A stretch of 41,036 bases of DNA from an uncultured Pirellula sp. (GTDB taxonomy: Bacteria > Planctomycetota > Planctomycetia > Pirellulales > Pirellulaceae): contig CAIYZV010000201.1 of NCBI GenBank assembly GCA_903930765.1, positions 1 to 41,036 on the forward strand, given 5' to 3'. The notes beneath the pieces were generated by a model. The model was not told the DNA's origin and did not search any database. It saw nothing but the letters and a program-made list of their open reading frames with translations. Of this stretch, positions 16,314 through 24,731 are shown in pieces (within the stretch, counting starts at the first letter, position 1; every line of letters begins with the position of its first letter). Both the position numbers and the translations under genes were made by a program.

Positions 16314-17164
16314 ATAAAAAGAATATCCGCGTCATCCCTCGCATGGACATCAAAGGGCCTAATTTAGTTAAAGGGATTCATCTTGAAGGTTTGCGGGTAC
16401 TAGGCAGCCCTGAGGAATTTTCCAAATACTATTACGAGAATGGCGCGGACGAACTTCTGTACATGGATGTGGTAGCAAGTCTTTACGGACGGAACAGCCT
16501 TTTTGACATCATTCAGCGTACAGCCAAGCATGCGTATATTCCGTTAACGGTGGGTGGTGGGATTCGAGGCATAGAGGATATTCGAACCGCCCTGAGGGCG
16601 GGCGCGGATAAGGTTTGTTTGAACACAGCGGCGGTGAGGAATCCGGAGTTGATTCAGAGTGCATCCAAGCGATTTGGATCGTCCACCATTGTTATAGCGA
16701 TTGAAGCGATCAAGCAACCCGATGGGAGATATCTCGCATTCACGGATAACGGGAGAGAGGAGACAGGGCTTGACGCGTTCGAGTGGGCGCAGCAAGCCGA
16801 AGCGTTGGGGGCAGGAGAGATCGTTGCAACCTCCGTGGATCGAGAAGGAACTGGATCAGGGTATGATTGTGAATTTGTGCGAAGGATGGCGGATTCACTC
16901 TCGATTCCCGTCATTGCGCATGGTGGTCCCGGGAACGCGCGGCATGTGCAGGAGGTCGTAACAATGGGGCGCGCGGATGCAGTCGCTGTCGCGTCGATCC
17001 TTCACTATCACTACATTCAATTGCGAAACGACACATTTTCTTCGTCGAGCGAGGGTAACACAGAGTTTCTGAAACGCGGGTCGCAATCGAGAAGACTCGC
17101 CCCCTCGAGTATCTCGGCAATCAAGGAATGTGTGCGAAGCGAGACCCTTGATTGTCGGGTTTGA
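16310..17164 (+). CDS. HisF-like protein, ammonia-channel partner of sugar amidotransferase (module 1)
   Basis: A 284-residue (beta/alpha)8-barrel homologous to the synthase subunit of imidazole glycerol phosphate synthase, but in a sugar operon. VIPRMDIKG (8-16) retains the first catalytic aspartate of true HisF (D13), but the second is replaced by glutamate (E132 in IAIEAIKQ). TVGGGIRG (80-87) and the late AHGGPGNA are the phosphate-binding loops. A C-terminal extension of about 35 residues is absent from histidine-pathway HisF. Other members of this sugar-associated group, as I recall them, share the Glu. It probably passes ammonia from the HisH-like glutaminase to the amidotransferase at 17838. 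It is not a histidine biosynthesis gene: no other his genes are nearby. It begins with TTG at 16310 (TTGAATAAAAAG), overlapping the legF stop. Confidence 0.85.
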   Translation: MNKKNIRVIPRMDIKGPNLVKGIHLEGLRVLGSPEEFSKYYYENGADELLYMDVVASLYGRNSLFDIIQRTAKHAYIPLTVGGGIRGIEDIRTALRAGADKVCLNTAAVRNPELIQSASKRFGSSTIVIAIEAIKQPDGRYLAFTDNGREETGLDAFEWAQQAEALGAGEIVATSVDREGTGSGYDCEFVRRMADSLSIPVIAHGGPGNARHVQEVVTMGRADAVAVASILHYHYIQLRNDTFSSSSEGNTEFLKRGSQSRRLAPSSISAIKECVRSETLDCRV

Positions 17165-17180
17165 AACCGGCGTAGGTACG

Positions 17181-17825
17181 ATGAGTACAGTAATAATCGA
17201 CTACCAACTCGGAAATCTTTTCAGCGTTCACCGCGCCTGTTCAGCGGTTGGAATGGATGTGAAAATTTCCTCGTCTGCCGAGGATTTGCTCAAGGCGGAT
17301 CGAGCCATTCTTCCTGGTGTGGGCGCTTTTCCGGATGCGATTGAGAACCTCGAGCGACTAGGGCTTGTCGATGCGATTCGCGAATTTGTTGCGATTCGGA
17401 AACCGCTGATGGGTGTCTGCTTGGGGATGCAATTGCTTTTTACTTCGAGCGAGGAGTTTGGGCATTCAAAGGGCTTGGATCTCGTCAAAGGGTGTATTCG
17501 CAAGCTTCCCAACCAAGAAGTTGGCGGCTTGCATTATAAGGTTCCCCATATCGGATGGGCTCAGTTGCAACTCACCGAGCGAGGTTACGCGTCCGATTCG
17601 CCTTTACGATCCATCAGTGAGCGATCGTACATGTATTTCGTTCATTCGTTCTACGCGGAAGCCCAGCAGGAGTCTGCAGCAGCGTTTACGCATTATGGGA
17701 ACCATGTTTTTTGTTCTGCGATCCGGCAGGACAACCTATTTGCCGTTCAGTTCCACCCCGAGAAGAGCGGTGAACTGGGGCTTGCGATTTACAGAGACTG
17801 GTCAAGTTTCAAAACCACCTGTTAG
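17181..17825 (+). CDS. HisH-like glutamine amidotransferase (module 1)
   Basis: A 214-residue class I glutaminase that releases ammonia from glutamine for the HisF-like partner. The nucleophile C80 is in GVCLGMQLL (78-86), and the other triad members H192 and E194 are in FHPEKS. PGVGAF (45-50) forms the oxyanion region. The ATG at 17181 gives the standard N-terminus VIIDYQLGNL; upstream in-frame sequence from 17130 overlaps the hisF-like gene and is not family-like. It lies 16 bases after the hisF-like gene and 12 bases before the amidotransferase. With an intact triad it should be active. Confidence 0.88.
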   Translation: MSTVIIDYQLGNLFSVHRACSAVGMDVKISSSAEDLLKADRAILPGVGAFPDAIENLERLGLVDAIREFVAIRKPLMGVCLGMQLLFTSSEEFGHSKGLDLVKGCIRKLPNQEVGGLHYKVPHIGWAQLQLTERGYASDSPLRSISERSYMYFVHSFYAEAQQESAAAFTHYGNHVFCSAIRQDNLFAVQFHPEKSGELGLAIYRDWSSFKTTC

Positions 17826-17837
17826 GAACCACAATTC

Positions 17838-19076
17838 GTGAACGACAACAAAATAGATCTCGAAAGCGATTCGAATCTGGAAGCATTTTACGGCTTGCCG
17901 CGACAGGTTAAGTTTTGCTGCAGGTGCGTCATGTCGAATCAACGACCTGCCTCGGCCGTTGAGTTTCGGCATACGATTGACTCGAAGAAAGAGACGCTCG
18001 CGTTCGACGAAGACGGGGTTTGCGATGCCTGCCGCGTTGCAGAGGCAAAGGAGAAGATCGATTGGAAGTCAAGAGAAGATCAGCTATTGGAACTCTTGGA
18101 CAAGTACCGGCGCAACGATGGTCAGTATGATTGCATCGTTCCGGGAAGCGGTGGTAAAGATAGTTGCTATCAATCGCACGTGTTGAAGTACAAGTACGGG
18201 ATGAATCCTCTGACGGTGACATGGCCACCGATCCTCTATACCGACTATGGGTACGAGAATTGGAAGAACTGGATCGATGTTGGTGGGTTTGATAATTTGT
18301 CGTTCCGTCGGAATGGACGAGTCATGAAGCTTTTGACGCGTCTATCGATCGAAAATCTATTCCATCCGTTCCAGACTTTTATTCTCGGACAGAAGAATCT
18401 CGGTCCGAAACTAGCTGCGAAACTGGGTATTCCGTTGGTGTTTTATGGTGAGAATGAGGCAGAGTACGGGAACCCAATCGCCGACACCTCAACATCGCTT
18501 CGAAGTAAGAGCTTTCACACGTACCAGAATGTTGATGAGGTGTTTCTGGGTGGCGTTTCGATTCGCGAGCTTCGCGATAGGTACGACCTGTCGATCAATG
18601 ACCTAACTGCCTTTTTACCTGCCCCGGCGGAGGAGATCGCAAGGACGGATGTCCAAGTACACTACCTTGGGTATTACCTGAAATGGACACCACAGGAAGT
18701 GTATTACTACGCGGTGGATCATTGCGGATTCAAGGCGAGGCCGTTCAGGACCCAGGGTACGTATAGCAAGTACAACAGCATTGATGACAAGATCGATGAT
18801 CTGCATTATTGGACGACCTTTATCAAATTTGGGATCGGAAGGGCGACGTACGATGCATCCCAGGAGATCAGAAATAGGCACTTGACCCGGGAGGAAGGTG
18901 TCGCGTTGGTGAAGCGGTTTGATGGTGAGTTCCCCGATCGCTACATCGATGACGTGATGGACTATCTCGAAATGGATCGCGAGCAATTTATTGCAATGGC
19001 CGACAGATTCCGTTCACCGCATCTTTGGCGCCGATCCGAGGGCGGAGAGTGGCAACTTAGGCATCACGTGGAATGA
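17838..19076 (+). CDS. N-acetyl sugar amidotransferase (module 1), PseA/WbpG family
   Basis: A 412-residue ATP-dependent enzyme that converts an N-acetyl group on a sugar to acetamidino, using ammonia supplied by HisH/HisF-like partners. Two CxxC pairs (C27/C30 and C62/C65) look like a zinc site. The PP-loop PGSGGKDS (102-109) is the ATP-pyrophosphatase motif. GENEAEYG and RPFRTQGTYSKYNSIDDK are further conserved-looking blocks. GTG at 17838 is the start, with TAGGA about 12 bases upstream. Because it follows the leg genes without a break, its likely substrate is a legionaminic acid intermediate, giving an acetamidino form, as PseA does for pseudaminic acid. The exact substrate is inferred. 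Confidence 0.85.
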   Translation: MNDNKIDLESDSNLEAFYGLPRQVKFCCRCVMSNQRPASAVEFRHTIDSKKETLAFDEDGVCDACRVAEAKEKIDWKSREDQLLELLDKYRRNDGQYDCIVPGSGGKDSCYQSHVLKYKYGMNPLTVTWPPILYTDYGYENWKNWIDVGGFDNLSFRRNGRVMKLLTRLSIENLFHPFQTFILGQKNLGPKLAAKLGIPLVFYGENEAEYGNPIADTSTSLRSKSFHTYQNVDEVFLGGVSIRELRDRYDLSINDLTAFLPAPAEEIARTDVQVHYLGYYLKWTPQEVYYYAVDHCGFKARPFRTQGTYSKYNSIDDKIDDLHYWTTFIKFGIGRATYDASQEIRNRHLTREEGVALVKRFDGEFPDRYIDDVMDYLEMDREQFIAMADRFRSPHLWRRSEGGEWQLRHHVE

Positions 19077-19112
19077 TCCCGAACCGGATTACGCCGAGTG
19101 TTCTATAAGTGA

Positions 19113-20576
19113 ATGATGGATTACGACGAGATCAAGCGTTGTTTGGGCGATTTTGAGGAGAAGTACGATGTATACCGGTACTTGTTCGAGGGGTGGAGTG
19201 TTTGGTCATTGCTTCGCCACTCGGTAACGCACGCTCTCGTGCGAAAGGACTCGTTGCCAGTTCCGCCGAAGCACGCGTCAAAAATTATGAGTCGCCGCGA
19301 GCGAATCATCGAGACCGCAAAGGATTTGCTGTTCTTAGTTCGACCGAGGCGATATCGTTCCACGCTCGTTGTCACATGTTCGAGCGTGCACACGGAATCG
19401 GCATTGGGCAAGGCCAAGGACTGGTTGTTTGATGATTACTGCGGATCCTTCAAAAACCTTGTGAAGCTTGAACGGATTAATAATCGGAGCTTCTTCGAGC
19501 ATCATGGAAAGCAATTTATCCCACGGCAATTGTCGGATTGCGGATTCCACGCCTTGACCCGATTTTCGCGGGTAGGTTCCTTGAGCGATCGCGAAAAGTC
19601 GGACGTCGCGGAATTATCAGGGCAGATCGAAAGCGAGTTTCAGATTGATGGTTGTTCGGAAAAAGAACTCGAGCAACGATTGAGTAATTTTGCCCGCTCG
19701 AAGAAAGTTTGGGGGTTCATTTGCAAGAGACTGAAGGCCAATCTCATTGTATGCGACGACGGATATTACCAGCATGGTTTGATTGCTGGGGCCAAGGAGA
19801 TGGGATGCGGTGTGATTGAATTACAGCATGGTGCGTTTGTTCCATCTGGCCCTGAGTATGGATGGCCATCCCAGGCTTACAAGTATCGCGAGACAATTCC
19901 GCTCCCAGATCGTCTATTTCTCTTCGGTGAGCATTCAAAAGAGATGCTCGATCGAGATGACTTTTGGCGCGAGCGCATTCGAGTGATCGGAAGTTCTCGA
20001 ATCGACGCGTACCGCTTCGACTCGGAATCGACCGTAAAGAGTAGTAGCGGACCGGTTCGCATACTCTTTACGAGTCAAGGTATTTGTGCGGAGCAAGTGG
20101 TTCTGTTTTTAAAAGATTTCATGCGATTGTTTCAGCCATGGCGAGATGTACAACTGGTGATACGATTGCATCCTGCTTTTGACTTTCATCCGGAAATCTA
20201 TCGCGATGGGTTCGTAGGCGATAGTAGGGTAACGATCATGGATTCGAAAGGTGCGGAATCCGTATATGGATCCCTAAAAGCAGCTGATTTGCATCTTAGC
20301 GTATCCTCAACCTGCCACTTCGATGCTTTGGCATTGGGAACCCCGAGCGTTGTGCTGGCATTTCCGTCCCATGAGATCATGAGTGATCTTTGGGAGCGGG
20401 GCCACGCAGGGTTTGCAAGAACACCGATCGATTTATACGACTATGCAAGAGCGATTGTGGGACAACGCGCGCCTCGAGAGTTATCGGATTTTTATTACAA
20501 ATCCGGAGCAAAGAGGAATTTCGAGCATGAGGTTTCCGAGTATTTTCGAAATCAAAGGTCGACCGTTGTTGCTTAG
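19113..20576 (+). CDS. Probable GT-B glycosyltransferase, KpsS/capsule-synthesis-like
   Basis: A 487-residue protein without a membrane segment. Its C-terminal half resembles capsule-type GT-B transferases: ELQHGAF (236-242), RLHP (351-354) and SVSSTCHFDALALGTPSV (397-413), a pattern seen in Kdo-, sialic-acid- and glycerol-phosphate-transferring capsule enzymes. The N-terminal 200 residues are not recognised. It sits between the two amidination modules, right after the CMP-legionaminate genes, so a CMP-nonulosonate transferase is a reasonable guess, but no donor can be read from the sequence. Two adjacent ATGs (19113 and 19116) are possible starts. The fold assignment is fairly confident, the specificity is not. 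Confidence 0.65.
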   Translation: MMDYDEIKRCLGDFEEKYDVYRYLFEGWSVWSLLRHSVTHALVRKDSLPVPPKHASKIMSRRERIIETAKDLLFLVRPRRYRSTLVVTCSSVHTESALGKAKDWLFDDYCGSFKNLVKLERINNRSFFEHHGKQFIPRQLSDCGFHALTRFSRVGSLSDREKSDVAELSGQIESEFQIDGCSEKELEQRLSNFARSKKVWGFICKRLKANLIVCDDGYYQHGLIAGAKEMGCGVIELQHGAFVPSGPEYGWPSQAYKYRETIPLPDRLFLFGEHSKEMLDRDDFWRERIRVIGSSRIDAYRFDSESTVKSSSGPVRILFTSQGICAEQVVLFLKDFMRLFQPWRDVQLVIRLHPAFDFHPEIYRDGFVGDSRVTIMDSKGAESVYGSLKAADLHLSVSSTCHFDALALGTPSVVLAFPSHEIMSDLWERGHAGFARTPIDLYDYARAIVGQRAPRELSDFYYKSGAKRNFEHEVSEYFRNQRSTVVA

Positions 20577-20590
20577 TCCGCTTAGAAGAT

Positions 20591-20779
20591 ATGACAGTTG
20601 AAGAATCATCCAACGGCAACCTAGACGTGACTAAAGGCAAACAGTCGGCAAGCGACATTGGGGTTTTCAACGGGCTTCGTCCGGATGGCATTGGAGCCCA
20701 ATCTTCTCGTTGTCGAGGGAATCGTTGTGGGCCATCTCTGCCGCTTGCTCAATTTCTGGTGAGAACTCGGAAGCGATGA
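20591..20779 (+). CDS. Possible small protein (62 aa) linking the GT gene to module 2
   Basis: An ATG-initiated 62-codon frame that begins 15 bases after the stop of the preceding gene. Its TGA overlaps the ATG of the hisH-like gene (ATGA at 20776-20779), the same coupling seen at many junctions in this operon. The product is polar, with an acidic start (MTVEESS) and a basic Arg/Lys-rich C-terminus (VRTRKR); no motif, membrane segment or signal peptide is recognised. The Shine-Dalgarno is weak (AGAAG). It may be a real small gene, a fragment of a deleted gene, or a chance frame in a 199-base gap. Confidence 0.3.
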   Translation: MTVEESSNGNLDVTKGKQSASDIGVFNGLRPDGIGAQSSRCRGNRCGPSLPLAQFLVRTRKR

Positions 20780-21420
20780 TCACGATCGTTGACTACGATA
20801 CCGGCAATCTTCGATCGGTTCAAAACATGCTGCGTAGCATTGGTGTTGATTCGCAATTCGCAAGGACTGCGAGAGAATTAGAGTCGGCATCGAGGATCAT
20901 ACTCCCTGGGGTTGGGCAGTTTGCCTATGGAATGCGAAGGCTGATGGAACGCGATTTCATCGGAGTCCTGCGTGATAAGGTACTCGGCCAGGGAACTCCG
21001 GTGCTGGGAATTTGCCTGGGCGCCCAGTTGCTCACTCGGAGAAGCGACGAGGGCGATGTCGACGGACTCGGTTGGATCGCCGCGGACACGCGGCATTTCG
21101 ATACGGCGTTGCTCCCGAAGGGAACCCGAATACCTCATATGGGCTGGACCGATACGGATTATTGTCCGGCACACCCGATTTTCGATGGCGTTATGGATAC
21201 CCCTCGATACTACTATGTCCATTCCTATCACATGGTTTGTGACAATCCATCGGACGAGCTATGCCACGCGTTTCATGGATACCGTTTTACCTCTGGCATC
21301 GCGAGGGAAAACATCGTTGGAGTGCAGTTTCATCCCGAGAAGAGTCATCGTTTCGGAAAGCTGTTGCTCGCTAATTTTGCAAAATGGTCCCCTGAAGGTA
21401 ATCCTAACGAGGGATCATGA
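20776..21420 (+). CDS. HisH-like glutamine amidotransferase (module 2), HisH2 type
   Basis: A 214-residue class I glutaminase, distinct in sequence from the module 1 copy. The triad is intact: C80 in GICLGAQLL (78-86), and H186 and E188 in FHPEKS. PGVGQF (44-49) corresponds to the oxyanion loop. The ATG at 20776 gives the normal start MITIVDYDTGNL; upstream codons back to 20710 are not family-like. It overlaps the hisF-like gene by 4 bases. It is expected to supply ammonia through the HisF-like protein to the amidotransferase at 22232, as HisH2 does for WbpG in the Pseudomonas aeruginosa O5 cluster. Confidence 0.87.
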   Translation: MITIVDYDTGNLRSVQNMLRSIGVDSQFARTARELESASRIILPGVGQFAYGMRRLMERDFIGVLRDKVLGQGTPVLGICLGAQLLTRRSDEGDVDGLGWIAADTRHFDTALLPKGTRIPHMGWTDTDYCPAHPIFDGVMDTPRYYYVHSYHMVCDNPSDELCHAFHGYRFTSGIARENIVGVQFHPEKSHRFGKLLLANFAKWSPEGNPNEGS

Positions 21421-22217
21421 ATCGCATTCGAGTGATCCCTACGTTGCTTCTCGATCGTGACGGAAGATTGGTAAAGACGATCCGTTTCGGTAAGCGTACC
21501 TACATCGGTGATCCAATCAACGCGGTTCGAATCTTTAATGAGAAGGAGGTCGATGAGCTTATCTTGCTTGACATCGATGCGACTTTAGACGCGAGAACTC
21601 CTGACTATGCGAGGATCGAAGACATCGTCAGCGAAGCCTTTATGCCGGTTGCATTCGGCGGTGGGATCACGTCGGTTGAGCAAATGGCGACGGTGATGCG
21701 GTGCGGCGTCGAGAAGGTAGTTCTTAATGCAGCTCTGCACAAAAACAAGGACTTGATTGGCGAGGCTGCATCGAGATTCGGTAGTCAAAGCGTTGTTGGC
21801 TCTATCGATGTCAAAAAAGCATTTTTCGGAGGGTACATAGCGACCTCGCATTCCGGAAAGAAACGTCTCAGCGGAATTCCAGAGGACATTGCGAGCTATC
21901 TGGAGCGTTGTGGGGTTGGCGAACTGATCGTTACTTCGATGGACCGCGATGGAACGCGAAAGGGGTACGACCTACCGTTGTTAAAAGGGATTGCGGATCG
22001 GGTAGGTATTCCTGTGATCGCATGTGGTGGGGCGGACAGTCTAGAGCATTTCGTAGAAGCGCATGACATTGCCGGGTGCACGGCTGTGGCGGCAGGCAGT
22101 ATGTTTTTATTTCAGAGTTCTACGCAGGGGGTATTGATCAGCTACCCGACACGAAATGAACTCGAGACGCGGGTGTTCTCGCGATTGCGATGCAATCAGG
22201 GCTTGCAAACGACATAG
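21417..22217 (+). CDS. HisF-like protein (module 2), HisF2 type
   Basis: A 266-residue barrel close in pattern to Pseudomonas HisF2: VIPTLLLDRDG (6-16), IFNEKEVDELILLDID (39-54), GSQSVVGSID (122-131) and IACGGADS. Leucine (L11) occupies the place of the first catalytic aspartate of histidine-pathway HisF, whereas the second (D131) is kept, the reverse of the module 1 protein. This fits a role as ammonia conduit rather than imidazole glycerol phosphate synthase. The ATG overlaps the hisH-like stop (ATGA). Confidence 0.87.
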   Translation: MNRIRVIPTLLLDRDGRLVKTIRFGKRTYIGDPINAVRIFNEKEVDELILLDIDATLDARTPDYARIEDIVSEAFMPVAFGGGITSVEQMATVMRCGVEKVVLNAALHKNKDLIGEAASRFGSQSVVGSIDVKKAFFGGYIATSHSGKKRLSGIPEDIASYLERCGVGELIVTSMDRDGTRKGYDLPLLKGIADRVGIPVIACGGADSLEHFVEAHDIAGCTAVAAGSMFLFQSSTQGVLISYPTRNELETRVFSRLRCNQGLQTT

Positions 22218-22231
22218 GGCCGATCCAGATT

Positions 22232-23407
22232 ATGATGCAAGAAACTACAAAACTGGAAACGGCTCCGAGCGATCCGGGCTATCGGATATGCGCAAAGACC
22301 ATCATGGATACGTCGGATCGTTTAATATCCTTCGATTCCAATGGTGTTTCCAACCACTACTACGACTATTTCGAGCAGGAAAAATCTCACGTGCTGAGAG
22401 GGGTGGAGGGAGAAGATCGTCTTAAGGAGATGGCGAATCGCATTTCTCGCCACGGCGCAGGTCGCAAATATGATTGCATCTTGGGTCTCAGCGGAGGCGT
22501 CGATAGTACATACCTTTGTTTGCTCGCAAAACAGTTAGGTCTCCGTCCATTGGTCGTTCATTTCGACAATGGATGGAACTCGGAACTGGCTGTCAACAAC
22601 ATCGAAAACACGGTGAGACGCCTAGGTTTCGACCTGTACACTTATGTATGCGATTGGATGGAATTTCGCGAGTTGCAGCGGTCGTATTTTGCAGCGAACG
22701 TCGTTGACATCGAGGTGCTAACCGATCACGCCTTCATGGCGACCCTATATCGGCAATCACTCAAGCATCGGATAAAATATGTATTAGGCGGGATGAATTG
22801 CGTCACGGAGGCGATTCTACCTAGCGATTGGATCTTTAACAAAAACGATTTGACGAATATTAGGGGAATCCAGAGTCGATTCGGCGAGAGATCGTTTTCC
22901 GCGTTGCGTTCGTATCCCAGCATGGGACCAGAACGGCGACTTTATATACAGAGAGCGCTCGGGATTGAAGTGCTTAGTCCATTGAACTGGGTCGACTATC
23001 GGTACGATCAAGTCAAAGAGCAGATCAAAGAGGAGTTGGGTTGGCGCGACTATGGTGGCAAGCATTACGAGTCGGTGTTCACCCGTTTTTATCAGGGGTA
23101 TATACTTCCGAACAAGTTCAAATTCGATAAGCGTCGCGCCCACTTATCAACCTTGATTTGCTCGGGTCAAATGACTCGCGATGAGGCGTTAGCGAGCATC
23201 ACGCAACCAGGGTACGACGAAGTGTTCCTGCGGCAAGATTTAGCCTTCGTTTTGAAAAAACTAGGTTTCACGATCAGTCAATTCGAGCAGTATTTGGTTG
23301 CACCGCGAGTTGAACATAGCGCATACGGCGTATCGCGAGGCTTGCATGAACGATACGCTTGGCTCTACTGGCTTTGGCGTAAGACAAAGCGTCTTGTCCA
23401 AAGGTAG
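22232..23407 (+). CDS. N-acetyl sugar amidotransferase (module 2), WbpG-like
   Basis: A 391-residue member of the same amidotransferase family as the gene at 17838. The PP-loop SGGVDS (87-92) is intact and the GGMNCVTEAILPSDW segment is typical. The N-terminal region that normally carries two Cys pairs has only one cysteine there (C20 in RICAKT); the second pair is replaced (GVSNHYY, 38-44). The zinc site is therefore probably absent, although the surrounding IMDTSD and SFDSNG framework remains. In-frame ATGs at 22190 (overlapping the hisF-like gene), 22232 and 22235 are possible; 22232 avoids a 28-base overlap. WbpG acts on the diacetamido-uronic acid in Pseudomonas, so the wbp-type sugar made by 2177-6788 is a candidate substrate. 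Confidence 0.82.
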   Translation: MMQETTKLETAPSDPGYRICAKTIMDTSDRLISFDSNGVSNHYYDYFEQEKSHVLRGVEGEDRLKEMANRISRHGAGRKYDCILGLSGGVDSTYLCLLAKQLGLRPLVVHFDNGWNSELAVNNIENTVRRLGFDLYTYVCDWMEFRELQRSYFAANVVDIEVLTDHAFMATLYRQSLKHRIKYVLGGMNCVTEAILPSDWIFNKNDLTNIRGIQSRFGERSFSALRSYPSMGPERRLYIQRALGIEVLSPLNWVDYRYDQVKEQIKEELGWRDYGGKHYESVFTRFYQGYILPNKFKFDKRRAHLSTLICSGQMTRDEALASITQPGYDEVFLRQDLAFVLKKLGFTISQFEQYLVAPRVEHSAYGVSRGLHERYAWLYWLWRKTKRLVQR

Positions 23408-23440
23408 TTTATACGAATAAGTGTAGATTGTCGCTCGAAT

Positions 23441-24613
23441 ATGTTGAAAGCAAAAACTTGTATTCGGTACCTTGAAGGACTCGAGAGGATTCTCATTATT
23501 TCGCCTCAGCCTTGGACCGGATTTAAGGTGTCGAAGCATCATTACGCCAAGGAACTAGCCAAATTAGGGAATAAGGTATATTTCTTGAATCCGCCCAATG
23601 CCGAAAGGCGGATGCGTGGGATTCATGTCGCAGGGGCTGACTTCGAGCATGGACGGATCGAAACGGTTGATTACCGAACTTGGTTTCCGTACATCATCAA
23701 GTTCCACTCGAAAGTACTTTTTGATATCGGAATGCGAATTCAGGCGAAAAGGATTCTGATGCGCCTTGGAGAGAAACCGACTTTAGTTTGGGACTTCGAT
23801 GAAAGCTATCAGTTCTTTGATCTTCGATGGTTTGGTGCTGGAATAAATATTTTTCACCCTGTCGACCAAGTTTCATCAAGTATGAATACAAGCAAGTATG
23901 CGGACTTCGTTCTATCCGTTGACGCTTCGATCACGAAGCGATTGACTAGAAACGATGCGCCAACTCTAATTGTTCCGCATGGTTTATGCTGTGAGTACGA
24001 GCAGTATGGAATTGAAAGGCTGTCATACAGAGCCACGGGAAATCGGGACGGATCTCGATTTGGCGATCCAATTCGTGTTGGTTATGTTGGGAATCTCCTC
24101 GCGCGTTCAATCGACAGGCCCGCATTCCTTAAGATCATAGATAGCCATCCCTCAGTTCAGTTTGAGCTTTTTGGGCCTTGGGAGGTAAGCGAGGGTCAAC
24201 CCAAAGATATCGTCGAGTGGTTGAACACGATTCGAAACCGGGATAACGTTCGACTCCATGGTTTGGTAAGTCAAGAGCGAATTTTACAGGAGGCGCCAAA
24301 GGTGCATCTTTGGTTAGTTTGCTATGATTCCACTCTTGATCAAAATGGGGGGACGAACAGTCATAAGGTCTTAGAGTATTTGGCTACGGGAAGCCCAGTT
24401 GTTTCCAACCTACTCGATGCCTATGCCGAATCAGGACTCCTTGTAACACCGCAGGAGAAGGGAAATCGAAAACTTCCAATGGTTTTCGCGGACGCAATTT
24501 TGCGTCTTCCCGCGTTGCATAGTGTCGAATCGCGTCGGCAGCGAATTGAGTATGCACTTGAGCATGGATATCGATATCATTTAAAACGAATTCAAGAGTT
24601 CATCAACCATTGA
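23441..24613 (+). CDS. GT-B glycosyltransferase (family 1/4-like)
   Basis: A 390-residue cytosolic-face transferase. The N-terminal domain begins with a Rossmann-like strand (RILIISPQPW, 16-25). The C-terminal domain starts near residue 212 (IRVGYVGNL) and contains NSHKVLEYLATGSPVVS, the donor-binding region with its conserved Glu. VPHG (near 182) is the interdomain segment. It resembles the TuaH-like transferases annotated in capsule clusters. Acceptor and donor cannot be predicted. The coding sequence is more A+T-rich than the genes before it. Confidence 0.75.
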   Translation: MLKAKTCIRYLEGLERILIISPQPWTGFKVSKHHYAKELAKLGNKVYFLNPPNAERRMRGIHVAGADFEHGRIETVDYRTWFPYIIKFHSKVLFDIGMRIQAKRILMRLGEKPTLVWDFDESYQFFDLRWFGAGINIFHPVDQVSSSMNTSKYADFVLSVDASITKRLTRNDAPTLIVPHGLCCEYEQYGIERLSYRATGNRDGSRFGDPIRVGYVGNLLARSIDRPAFLKIIDSHPSVQFELFGPWEVSEGQPKDIVEWLNTIRNRDNVRLHGLVSQERILQEAPKVHLWLVCYDSTLDQNGGTNSHKVLEYLATGSPVVSNLLDAYAESGLLVTPQEKGNRKLPMVFADAILRLPALHSVESRRQRIEYALEHGYRYHLKRIQEFINH

Positions 24614-24731
24614 TATATGCATGGGATGATTTAGGGGCCATTCATCGGAATTGAGTGGTAGTAAGACGATCCTATGTATCAAAACTTTCCGTTTAGATTG
24701 CGAGTCGTTCAGCCGAGAAGGTGGATTTGCT

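Noticed and set aside
16310-22217. hisF and hisH as histidine biosynthesis genes
   Set aside because: No other his genes are nearby, both HisF-like proteins lack one cyclase aspartate, and each pair sits with a sugar amidotransferase.
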